The translations under genes and the position numbers were made by a program. Of a stretch of 64,000 bases of DNA, positions 31,690 to 42,071 are shown piece after piece. Source of the stretch: Isoetes taiwanensis (taxonomy: Eukaryota; Streptophyta; Lycopodiopsida; Isoetales; Isoetaceae); the NCBI GenBank assembly GCA_021234155.1, contig JAJEKV010000002.1:36557107-36621106 (forward strand). Reading direction: 5' to 3'. A model generated the notes under the pieces. The model saw only the letters and a program-made list of their open reading frames with translations. It ran no database searches and had not been told where the DNA came from. Numbering within the stretch: position 1 is the stretch's first letter; each line of letters begins with the position of its first letter.

Positions 31690-31760
31690 GAAGCCAAAGG
31701 GCTGAAGGAATCGAACCTTCAGGTCAGGTACAGTGGCCTCACCAGAACCCTTATACAAGC
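31690..31760 (-). ncRNA. SINE/tRNA-like pol III head (B box)
   Basis: The minus strand contains GGTTCGATTCC (31717-31707), an exact match to the tRNA T-arm/B-box consensus, inside a short stem (GAAGGTTCGATTCCTTC). Upstream on the same strand is GGTTCTGGTGAGGCCACTG, in the place expected for a degenerate A box. It does not fold as a full tRNA by eye, so a SINE relic or chance is more likely than a working tRNA gene. Downstream on that strand are repeats of 'gcttgggctgcgcaa'. Confidence 0.3.
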
Positions 31761-31799
31761 AAGAAACACAAAATAGAGATAAGAACTCCATCTACCCCT

Positions 31800-31885
31800 G
31801 CACAAAAGAATCCAGCTGAAGAAAAGAAATCGGTGGTGCTGAAGAAAAGAAATCGGTGGTGCTGAAGAAAAGAAACTGGTTTCCT
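31800..31885. repeat. ~28-bp short tandem repeat
   Basis: 'gctgaagaaaagaaatcggtg' type units recur about three times between 31815 and 31880. Confidence 0.6.
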
Positions 31886-32344
31886 CTGTTTATTGTGGAG
31901 TGAAGAATCAGACAACAGAGATCTTGTCAAGAATCGCTGAACAGAGCCATGCAATAAAATTTAGCAAAAAAAAAAACACCACACCAAGAGCAAGCGAACC
32001 AGAGCTCGAGTTGAAAGCTGGAGATGGATTTCATAGAATCTCCAGCAAGATTCAACAGCTTGACAAGCTATGACTATCATTGAAGGGAAATAATCCGGAA
32101 ATCTGGCAAAATCTGGCTCCAGTTTCGCAAAAATCTAAACCCAAAGCTGCAAAATCCAACCCCAATCTAGGTTTTTCAATACAAATCAAGGCCCCACAAA
32201 TTTCACAAAAGCCCTCTTTTTTCACAGATCTTACCTCCTCCTCCTTCTTCGTAACTGCCAAGAATGCACTATAACACAAAAGCTGCCGAAAATTGATGCG
32301 CAACTTGAAGATAGGAAGAAAAATCTGAGGAAGAAAAAAATTCT

Positions 32345-32393
32345 TTTGCTATGCGCGCATAGCAAACGACTTTTGTCTATGCGCGCATAGACA
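32345..32393. repeat. Pair of 22-bp and 20-bp perfect palindromes
   Basis: 32345-32366 is a 22-bp perfect palindrome centred on TGCGCGCA, flanked by GCTA/TAGC. 32374-32393 (TGTCTATGCGCGCATAGACA) is a 20-bp perfect palindrome. They share the 14-bp core and are separated by 7 bp. Confidence 0.8.
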
Positions 32394-33153
32394 CTACCTA
32401 CCAGGTGAAATTCTACCTACCCTTTTTTTTTAAACCTACTCATTTTGTACTGGCCACGTCCTACCCAATATTTTCCTACCTATATATTTTACTCTAAACC
32501 TAGTCATTGCATACCAGATCCTTTTAATTTTGGTCCCAACTTGCCTAGGGCTTTTTGCATTACATTTACATTATCTAATTTTCTCATTCATGGTTTGAAA
32601 AAGTCCTATTGGTTATGAGCATTTCTTCCTTCCTTTTCCAGCTTGTAGGTTATGCACGCTTAGCTTGGCAATTTTTTATCATTATATGCAATAGCATGAC
32701 AACCTTTTTTTCTTCTAGTTGGCTCTATGTGCATAGCTCACCAATATTTCCTTGAGCAACCATAGCTAACAACGTTTTTTCCCATTTCTCTGGTTGTGTT
32801 GTGGCTAATTTGTTTGTGACTGTTACTTATTTGATCACACATTCCACAAACATTTCATAAAGTATAATTCGTCGAGGGACCATTGTTCAACTAGTTAAAC
32901 ATCGTTCAATTAGGCTTTGTAATGTTACGACTACATGTTTAAGATGTTCTATAGCTAGTGCTTGCAATGTTTTGGCACTATATAATTTAAGTTATTACAC
33001 CATTAAAGTATGCAGCTTGCAACAAGTCTACAATTGTTTCTCTTCAAATTCTGTCAAAGGAACTTGGTGTTAAGGGAGCAAATGGTCGTGCAAAATCACC
33101 TTCGGCGGGCAACTCAAATGATCAGTTGATTTTGCGTAGCTATTCCTCTTGAC

Positions 33154-33171
33154 GTCTATGCGCGCATAGAC
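33154..33171. repeat. 18-bp palindrome, same core
   Basis: GTCTATGCGCGCATAGAC, the same core as the pair at 32345-32393 and the start of the 31172 array. Confidence 0.8.
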
Positions 33172-33933
33172 ATTTTCCTTTTCTTTTGTATTTAATGGTC
33201 TTTAAGTTTTTTCTTTGGCCCAATTTTCTATAATCATGTTCTCCATTGACATTCATTCGGATCTTATTTGTCATCAACGCATTCGTGAAGATCTTTTACG
33301 ATGACACAACCCAACAATTACCATTATTTACACCCCTAATTTTTTTGGCATCCTGTTGTAATTGTGGGACCAGTCTTATAAAAGTCTGTACATGTTTTTG
33401 TGCTAAAAACTTTTAGGGGGGCACCTAGTGGGTAACATTGTGTACATGCTAGGTGTCAGTGGTGGCAGATTACACTTGGCATGTTTAGATTAGCATAACT
33501 GTTTAAATTTAGCTAGATATAGGGCTCAGATTTGCGGTCTACCCTATATTAGACCAGAGCCTCTTCAGATATATTCAGGTTTTATCTCAAGTTTGGATAG
33601 CCTCATTTGGCGCATTTAATTTTATTTTACAGTAGATAGTGAATTAATAAGCGGAAATCATAGAGGTTCGTAAATAGTTTTCTTTAAATAAAAAAGACAC
33701 GATGTAGTTTTTTATGGAATAGGTTTTTGCATCCCTTTGCCTTGCAATTGTTGCATAAAGATGTGCAAGGCTGACACAAGTAGAAGCAACAGAATTATGT
33801 CTTTACCTTTTACTAATTACAAATAGTAAGAGATTTCAAGTAAGGATAAGGGACATTTTCCAGCGGACTGCTAATGTGCATGATAGTCTAGGGCTTAACA
33901 AATTTTCATGACTCCACTTTCTGGGAGCAAGAC

Positions 33934-33946
33934 TGCTCATGATTTG
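33934..33946 (+). repeat. LINE target-site duplication, left copy
   Basis: TGCTCATGATTTG, repeated exactly at 40833-40845 just after the element's poly(A). Confidence 0.85.
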
Positions 33947-33992
33947 AATCGTGTGCGAGAAACAAAACTTGTGACACACGAGACGGAAAAAA

Positions 33993-34427
33993 ATGAACGT
34001 TGAGCGCCCTCAGTTTAGCGCCCAGCTCTGGGGAGAAACTCCGGCTTTGCTTGAAGCTGTTCTCCAGGGGTTGGGAATTGCAAACATTCCCCTGGAATTC
34101 CAGGATTCTTTAGCCATCATAGAGAATTTGATCTCCACAGCAGTCGATTCTCGGTCTAGAATAGGTTTTTGCAGGTTTGGTCTCAATTCGTTTTTCTTGT
34201 GCATTCTTTGCTTCGACAGATCTGGCTCGTTAAGGGTGGCGGCTCACAACTCCCGGCCCTTCCTGGGTCTTGGAAACAATTATCAGCGAAATCTTTTTAC
34301 CATGAGCGCCCCCTTGGAGTTTGGAATCGAACCTATTTACCATTGGGCATCCTTCTTCGATCTCCAGCCATCCCAGCATATCAGAGATCTTGACATGGTG
34401 GTCTGGAGGTACCTGGTTTCAAACTAG
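33993..34427 (+). CDS. Open frame in the LINE 5' region, unidentified
   Basis: A 144-codon frame from an ATG (MNVERPQFSAQLWGET) lies upstream of ORF1. It has no recognised domain. It may be part of a 5'UTR that happens to be open, or an N-terminal piece of a longer original ORF1. Confidence 0.3.
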   Translation: MNVERPQFSAQLWGETPALLEAVLQGLGIANIPLEFQDSLAIIENLISTAVDSRSRIGFCRFGLNSFFLCILCFDRSGSLRVAAHNSRPFLGLGNNYQRNLFTMSAPLEFGIEPIYHWASFFDLQPSQHIRDLDMVVWRYLVSN

Positions 34428-34689
34428 AATTGTTCTTGGGCCCCGTGCCAGATCTAAGGGGCCGTCAGAGTAGGGTCGCTTTAGATTTTTAGGATTTCTT
34501 TTTTCGGTTCTCAGATACGGCCTGCCACATTGGGGGTCCTTGGGCAGAGGGAAATAATCATTGGCGGTTTATTCCTGCTCTGGGGGAAAAAAGGGAAAAA
34601 TTGGGAAAACTTGCGCTCTGATAACGGCCGTCTCTTCGTCTTGATCAGTTGCTTCAACCTATTTTGAGTCCGGTATTAGCCCATTCACC

Positions 34690-36606
34690 ATGAGAACCAA
34701 AGCTTCAACATCTTCCAACAGAAGTGACAAGATCATTGAGGATGAGGAGTGGACACACATCTTTTGGTTGGACAGTAGAAGAGATAAAGCCTGGGAAACT
34801 CTGAAAGGGATATACACAGGTCTAGAAATTGTAAAGGATCGGCAGAAAGCAGCAGCTTTCTGCATGGGGGTGCAAGAAGAGGTTGGTATTCTGGCATGCA
34901 AGGAAAAGATGGCCGCAATAGACAAAGATTACTTGGAAGGGAGAGCCAATGACAGAGATTGGGTCTGGAACACCTTCGGCTTCGCGCAGGAACTGGATAG
35001 CACACTGTACAAACTGATAACGACTAAACAGGGGCACACCAAGACAGACTGTTGCAGCCTAAAGAACAGTGTTTTCAGGGCGTTCATGGATGAACTTCTG
35101 GCAAAGGTTAAAAACTTGATCATTCAATGGGACGAGATAAGGGAAACATCCAATGCAAGCATCAAGTTGGTTAAGAGATGGGAAGAAGCAGAAGACCATG
35201 TCATTGAAAGAGAAAGGAAAATATTCAGATCAGGGCTCGCTCTTAACGAACCTCTGGAAGGAGTTAACACTTCGCTCGAAGTGTACCAAATGAAAAACAA
35301 GAAGTCGGCGAAGAAATGCGAGATTAAGGATTCAAACGGCTTCTTTAATCCGGAAGAGGTTAACTCCTGCGACTGTGAGAATTGCGGGGAAGTCAAGCTT
35401 TCAGCTCTGAACATAACAAAGACAAAAATTGGAGAAAACAAGATCAGCAATTCCATTCCTATTCTCGGCAAGAACGACAAAACAAAAGGTCCTTCCTATC
35501 CCCTTTCTTATAAAAATGTGCTCATGAATGATACTGATCCCCCTGCTTAGTCGGATGGTTCCGGGAGTCAGAAAGGTACTACTAAGGATTTTATTGATCT
35601 TTTTGGTGTTTTGGATGATTCTGCCTCTGACATGTGCTCCAAATATGCTATTCTCATCCATTTCCCGCGGATTTGTCCTCCCCAATCGGAAGTTAAAAAT
35701 TGGATTACTAAGGCCCAACACATTCCTATTATGTCTATTCTTAAGTTGGATAAAAATACTTTCCAAATTGTTTGTAGGGATGAACTTGGAGTTAAGCAGA
35801 TTCTGAGAAGAAAGCTTGATCCCATATTTAATGCCCCCTTTTATCTTATGAAATGGTCCCCAAACTTCATTCCGGGTATGAATGATGAAATCCAGACCAC
35901 TACTTGGCTCTCATATCCTAACCTCCCCCCAGTCTTTTGGACGAGATCTCATCTTATGGCCATTTCCGAATCCTTGGGGGAGGTCATTGAAATCAACATA
36001 CTGCAAACAAATTTTCCATTAGTGTGCATATCCAAAAGAATCAGTTCTGATTGGAAAAAGAAAATTAAAATAAGGATAAAACATGATGAATTCCTGGATC
36101 TGGACATTACCTACTCAAAAGGGCCCGTTCAAGAGCTTAAGGCTACTCCTATTCAAGCCCAGCAGAAGCAGGTCTGGATTCCAAAGGTTATTAATAAGGA
36201 GATTAAGGTGGATAATAGAAACATGGAGACTCAGGAAAATAAGCAGGTCCTTCAAAATGCAATCACCCCAAGGGGAGTTGCAGAACATCACAGTGAACCA
36301 AAAGTGGTGATTGGTGAAGATATGACTGTTCTCATCAAAAACATCAAGCTTTCTGTTAGGATGGACACAGGTCGCCTCATCTTCACTATTACTAAGATCC
36401 CTGTTCCTGAGTCCTGGCAGCAAGAAGAGGATAGTACATCCCAGGTTAGCATTGAAGATCTTTTAGATATGGATGACAGAGAATGGAATGTGGTAGAGAA
36501 AAGAAAAGGTAGAGGCAAGAATAAGCTCTACCTTGGCCCAAGCAGATCCAGCCCGAGGAAGCAAACCATTCAAGCTAAGAGGGCTTTGGGTAAACATAAA
36601 TACTGA
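34690..36606 (+). pseudogene. LINE ORF1 protein, one in-frame TAG
   Basis: Two open blocks (34690-35550 and 35551-36606) are in the same frame, split only by a TAG at 35548-35550; between that stop and the Met at 35611 the frame is open. The first block is highly charged and helical and ends with a CDCENCGEV cysteine cluster. The second holds the DUF4283-like module common in plant LINE ORF1 (WSPNFIPGMNDEIQTTTWLS, PPVFWTRSHLMAISESLGEV), followed by a basic tail that would bind RNA. Without the stop the product would be about 638 residues. The terminal TGA overlaps the ORF2 start codon. Confidence 0.7.
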
Positions 36607-39600
36607 TGAATAGAGACATTGTCTGCATCACCTGGAACCTCCAAGGAATTAACAGCAACATCAAAAGGGACAGACTCAAAGTTTGCCTATCTTCCCTTAA
36701 CCCTGACATTCTTTTTCTCCAAGAACACACATGACTTAGATCATGAACTCATCATTAGTAGGACTCTTCCCCTCCAGCTATAGTCTTTGGTCAATTCCCG
36801 CTAACGACTCTTCTGCAGGAATTGCGATTGCTTGGAAGAAAGATCTCGACATTGCTGACATTTATATGATAAATGGTAGAGATGGTAGATGGCAAATCCT
36901 CATGTGTACTTTTCTAGGTATCAAAATGGTTTTGGTTAATATTTATGCTTACAATAATTCTGCTGAAAGGATTGATGTTTGGAAAAAAGTCAAGGCCAGT
37001 CTCGATAATATAGAGTTTGATGAATGCATTCTCGGGGGCGACCTAAACATGGTGACCAAAAGCTTCATGAAGAACAAGAATTTTAGACCCCTGGTGAAGC
37101 AAGAGAAGGAGGTTTGGCTCGACCTAACTCGAAGTCACAACCTAAACCTTGCCAGGACTAAGCCTGGCACGTTTAGCTGGACTGATAAAAGGGTTGACCC
37201 CACCCAATGCTTACATGACAGATTCTACCTTTCAGAGAATTTGTGGAACGAAAGCTGCAGGGTAATTAATCTGGAAGGTTACACTCTTTCAGATCACTAT
37301 CCGCAGCAGCTTAGGATTATGGCAAGAAACTCTGATAAGAAAAAGAGGAAAACTTACTTCAAGCTGAACAGCAATTTGCTCGAGCATGAGGAGTTCTCTG
37401 ATAGGCTGCAGGAGGTCATTGCCAGATTCCCCAAGCCTACTGGTAAATCAAGCTGGATGTACTGGTGGATCCGAGTGGCAAAAGCTATCAAAAAATGGCT
37501 TAAGAACTGGGGAAAAGCAATTCACCACAGTAAAATGTCCCACCTCCAAAATTTGAGGGACAAACTCCCCTATGCATCAGAGGAGGAAAAGGAAAGCATA
37601 AGATCGGAAATTGAAAAAGAGGAAATCAGAATTGCTGAGGGCTGGAGGCTAAAGGCAAAGATTAGAGAGATAAAAAATGATGAAAGATGCAATTCCAAGT
37701 TCTTCTTTGCGAAGGCCAAAGGCAGAGCGAAAAAGTAACATATCTTTGAAATTAAGGTTGGAGACAATGATATTTCGGATGAGAATCAAATTAAGCTAGC
37801 TGCAACCACTCACTTTACCAACATCATGGGTACTAATCAGGACTGCCCTCAGGCCACTATGGATAATTTCATCAATCTTCAAGCCAAGGTAAGTATTGAG
37901 GATAATTTAAACATAGCTAAGCCTTTTTCCAACAGGGAACTCTACAATATTGCTATGGATATGGAAAAAGGTAAGAGCCCAGGCCCCGATGGGCTCCCTG
38001 TAGAATTCTTCACCAAAGTATGGCCGATCTTAGAAGACTGCTTCACCAATCTTGCAAATGAGTTCAGAGATATGAAGTGCTTAGATGCAAGGATCAATAC
38101 CAGTATGATTGCTCTTATCCCGAAGATTGATATGCCTGTAACATTTTCGGACTACAGACCGATTTCCCTTACCAATGTCATTTACAAGATCATATCAGGC
38201 ACCATAGCCAAAAAGCTGAGAACTGTTCTTGAAAGAATCATCAGTACCTCCCAAGCTGCTTACCTGAAAGATAGATTTATCCTGGACTTTGTGGTAACAG
38301 CAGCTCTCGGATTGAGGTGGGCCAAAGATTCCAACCAGGACATAGCCCTCATAAAGCTTGATATCACAAAGGCCTTCGACACTGTAAGCTGGAACTTCTT
38401 ATTCAAATGTTGTAAGGCCCTTGGCTTCTCTGATGAGGTAATTTTACTTTTTAAAGCAATTTTGGCTAACTCTAGATCTTCTGTGCTTATTAATGGGGAG
38501 TGCAGCCCCTTCTTCCCCTTGCAAAGGGGGGTGAAACAAGGCTGTCCCTTAGCCCCCTTTCTATTTCTTATCATCATGGAGGCCCTTCATAGCAAGCTAG
38601 AAGAGGCTAAAAGGACTAACATGATCCAAGGTCTTAGCCTCCCAAACAATGGGGAAATGGATCAAATTCTGAATGGGCATTTTGCAGATGACACATTTCT
38701 TTTCGTTTCTATGGACAACAGATCCCTGACCAATGCTCAAACAATTTTGGAAGAATTCGGGATCGCCTCGGGCTGCAAAATCAATCCAATTAAATCCAAG
38801 GTGGTAACAAGGGATCAGGTAAAAGGAGAGCAAACAGCTGCTCTCATGGGCTATAAGTATACCCCCCCTCCCCCCCCACTAATTCTTCTAAGATTCTGGG
38901 TATCCCTTTAGCTCTAAAAGGTAGCCCCTCAGATATTTGGTCGGATATAATTGAGAAGTTCCAAAAAAAGGTAGATAGTTTGAATTCCAAGTATATCTCA
39001 AAACAGGGCAGGGCTATAATTGCTAATTTTGTCATCTCTTCCTCTCACGTTTATCAATCCTCTGTCATCCTTGTGCCCAAAAAGGTCTCGGCCAAACTCC
39101 AGAGCATCATAGGTAGATTCATCTCTTGTGGCCAAAATAGAAGGTGCTGGACCCCTGTTGCCATGGATGAATGCTGCAAGCGTAGAAATATTGGAGGTTT
39201 AGGGGTCATCAACATTGAGAAACAGGGGATTGCTCTCGCGGCCAAGTACTTCTATAAGGCTGCTCACAATAAGATTAAACACCCGGTTGCCATCATTATC
39301 AGATACTATCTTAACAAATGCCTTTCCTATGGATGGAGGAAACTCAATCTTAACTTGCCCCATGCTATTTATTTTCCCTTCTCCATCCCGAATTCTATTC
39401 CAGCATTGATCAAGAAATGGATTAGAGCATGGAATCTGGTTAAAGGCATGTTCTCCTGGAAGGAGGGACTCTCCATGGACCAATCGATCTTTTGGAACCC
39501 TGCCTTACTTACTAATGACTCCTCCCTCTGTTTAGCTTGTCATTTTTCCGAACAGGCCAGACTCTGGAGCAGCAAAGGTCTAAACTATATCAGTGATTTG

Positions 39601-40263
39601 TTTGACGATCAGGGTATCATCCCCTTCAGGAATTCAGTTCTGGCTGAAGAGGATGCTAATACTGAAATGCTTTATAATAACATTTGTACTGCTCTGTCTA
39701 GGGGAAGATGGTCTGATGACAATCTCAACTGGACTCATAATGGCTCAGGGGAATTTACAGTCAATTCTGCCTATAAGTATTTGATGAGGGATCAAAAGAT
39801 TTCTATCCACACCAAATGGCAGTTAGGGGAAGATAGGTGCATAAGAAATTTGAAATTCTTGTGGTCTAGTCCTATCCCCCCTAAGGTAAAATCTTTTATT
39901 TGGCAGCTTTGGCACAAAGCCTTAGCAACCAATGATAAAAGACACAGACTTCATATGGCTGACTCAGACGTCTGCCCCAGATGTCTAGGCCACAAGGAGG
40001 ATGAGGAGCATTTGTTTAGATCTTGTATTTGGTCAGAATGGATTCTGGAGCTTGCCTCCATGATTTTTGGCTATGACCTGAATTCCATGGCTTCAGTGGA
40101 CTTCTTCATGCCGGATTACCCCAGGGACTGGAGGCTCTACATCCTCTTGTGGAGGATCTGGAAGGGCAGAAATAATTTCATTTTCAATTGTGAAATTACT
40201 CATCCAGAAGCAGTTATCAAGCAGATTGAATACGACATCAAATGGATCAATGCTGCTATTTAA
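36606..40263 (+). pseudogene. LINE ORF2: endonuclease, reverse transcriptase, zf-RVT; broken
   Basis: ORF2 starts at an ATG (36606) with the EEP lead-in ITWNLQGINSN and PDILFLQEHT. After two small indels it continues from 36743 with LGGDLNMV (endonuclease), HDRFYLS and SDHYP (catalytic His region). RT follows with GKSPGPDGLPVEFF, DYRPISLTN, LDITKAFDTVSW, RGVKQGCPLAPFLF and FADD at 38681-38692 (Phe replaces the usual Tyr). A TAA at 37736-37738 interrupts the frame, and a C-rich run at 38861-38878 shifts it. The last part (38980-40263) has the post-RT region and a zinc-binding motif (CPRCLGHKEDEEHLFRSC). Known role: target-primed reverse transcription. Confidence 0.85.
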
Positions 40264-40829
40264 AGCTCTGTATAAGATTTCCTATGAATCTCACAATCTA
40301 TTTGTGGTTATTACAGGTATTATCTTCGTGCTGGTGCGTAAGCTTAAATGGAAGAAGATGGATCCGATGGTTAATCAGCAATGGCTTAAGGTATTCGGGC
40401 CACCAGATCTTTACAGACACGAGGAGCCGTGCCTATGTAACTGTTGCTGCGATCAAAACCCGGACGCAAGAAGAGGCCAATTATGTGAAGCAAAGGACAA
40501 CAAAGGCCGTTTCAATATGGCAAAGGCAGAGTCTTGCTTATGTGCATTCTGCACACTTACGATCATGGTCAGGGGCAGAGGAAGAAAATCGATCAATCAG
40601 AACCTTAAATCTCATTTTTAGACAGTCTGCTATATCTCAACTGACAGCTTTATATATCCCATATTTGTGCTTCAAGCTTTCTACTACTCTACTATGTCTC
40701 CATTCTAGGAGTTTTTTTTTGGGTTATACTTCCCTATAAAAAGTACCTTTTTGTAACACCATAAATTATAATTAATATACATATACGCCTTCTTCTTCTT
40801 CTTCAATCAAAAAAAAAAAAAAAAAAAAA
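40264..40829 (+). other. LINE 3'UTR, (CTT)n and poly(A)
   Basis: After the ORF2 stop the sequence turns AT-rich, then has 'cttcttcttcttcttcaatc' ending at 40808 and an A run of about 20. This resembles a true poly(A) tail, unlike the pentanucleotide tails of the other LINE family here. Confidence 0.75.
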
Positions 40830-40832
40830 GAG

Positions 40833-40845
40833 TGCTCATGATTTG
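40833..40845 (+). repeat. LINE target-site duplication, right copy
   Basis: TGCTCATGATTTG, identical to 33934-33946. Confidence 0.85.
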
Positions 40846-41869
40846 GCAAGTAGCTATAACAAGAGAGACAAAATACTAGTGGGTTGCATAAAGATATGAT
40901 AATGAAATTTCAGAAGGCCTACACCATATAATGTTATTGTAAAACTGAGAAATAATACAAAAGTCCTACACTCTTAGCATTATGTTTGTGACTCAAGGAT
41001 GTAAAACTGCATGTATTGTTGCTAATAGAACGATGTGTTCATGTGCACTGCTTGGATTATCATACCTTGCACAATGTTGAAAGCTTGGGAGACTAGAAAT
41101 GGACGATAGTAATATAGTTTGCTTTATACAATGTATTCGCTCAATTTGCATGGTTGAAAACATGTGAAGTACTGATTAGCCAAACTTTAGCTGGAAGTAC
41201 AGTTCATACGCTCTTTAAATACATCTTAGAGAACCATTCCCTTAGCATCATGGAGAAGGCATTGGCTTGTGGTTACAAGTTGGCTTGTCTAAGAGGTATC
41301 AAATGAAAATAATTAATCTAGCAAATATTGCCAATTGAGAAATAATGGACACGTCACTTTCCAGCGCCATTTTTCTTGATTTGTTTGTCTTTTCTGATTC
41401 AAACTCTTTCTTGATCCAATCCCCTCGAGAATTCACCATTTGATCCGAAATTACCTTCATCATCTTGCTGGCCCTGTAGAGGCCTAGCAAATATCCTATT
41501 CCTCATCAGATTACCTTTGCATGGATACTAAATTCTTCACAATTTTGAAGCAGGAACAAAGAATTTCGTGTGGTTTTCTTTTGGGAACTCACTCCAAACT
41601 CTGGGAATCTCTTGTCCTCCATCAATATTTTCCAGATTCTTTATTTGTTCCAGAATACTCAACTATACCAAACACAGAAGAATTAGGGTCCGAGATCATT
41701 GAATCTTGGGTGTTGGAATTTACAGGCAAAAGGAACATCTCAGCAACAGCAATCTTTCATGTTCATTGTGAATGGACAGACAGGAAAATTATGGTGAAGA
41801 TCTTTTCAGATTGATGCAATGTAATGAATGCTTTCGAGGTATTTTGGCAAATTTATGGTTTTCCTACCC
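40846..41869. other. Intergenic, one unassigned open frame
   Basis: AT-rich. A 97-codon plus-strand frame (41521-41814, starting MDTKFFTILKQEQRI) has protein-like composition but no recognised family and no promoter or splice support. It may be a host-gene relic. Confidence 0.3.
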
Positions 41870-42071
41870 TTCTTAGTTCTTAGATAGATTTTTCTCTCGT
41901 CTTATCTCTCTGAGCTTCCTCTGCTTCCACAACCTCCTCTCCTGTTTTAGCCTTTCTCTGTTTTGATAGCCCTCTTTTTGTGCTTTAATGGCGAAATTCC
42001 CCCCAAAAAATAAACCTTTGATTGACTGATCAGCCCTAAACTCAATTTCCCTCTCGTTTCTACACAACTTC

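Larger units (their letters stand above)
31886..33933. other. Intergenic with dispersed palindromes
   Basis: No gene seen. Three perfect palindromes with the core CTATGCGCGCATAG lie at 32345-32366, 32374-32393 and 33154-33171. The rest is AT-rich. Confidence 0.4.
33947..40832 (+). mobile_element. Full-length plant L1-type LINE with 13-bp duplication and poly(A)
   Basis: The element spans 6.9 kb between identical 13-bp duplications. Order: a 5' region with an open frame at 33993-34427, ORF1 (34690-36606), ORF2 with endonuclease, RT and zinc-binding tail (36606-40263), a 3'UTR of about 550 bp, a (CTT)n stretch at 40789-40802 and poly(A) at 40809-40829. ORF1 has one in-frame stop. ORF2 has two small indels near 36725-36745, one stop and one homopolymer frameshift. 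It is probably inactive but fairly recent, since the duplication and poly(A) are intact. No RNase H domain was seen after the RT. Confidence 0.9.

Noticed and set aside
31701..31760. Functional tRNA gene
   Set aside because: Only the T-arm/B-box is convincing. No acceptor stem or anticodon arm could be folded by eye.
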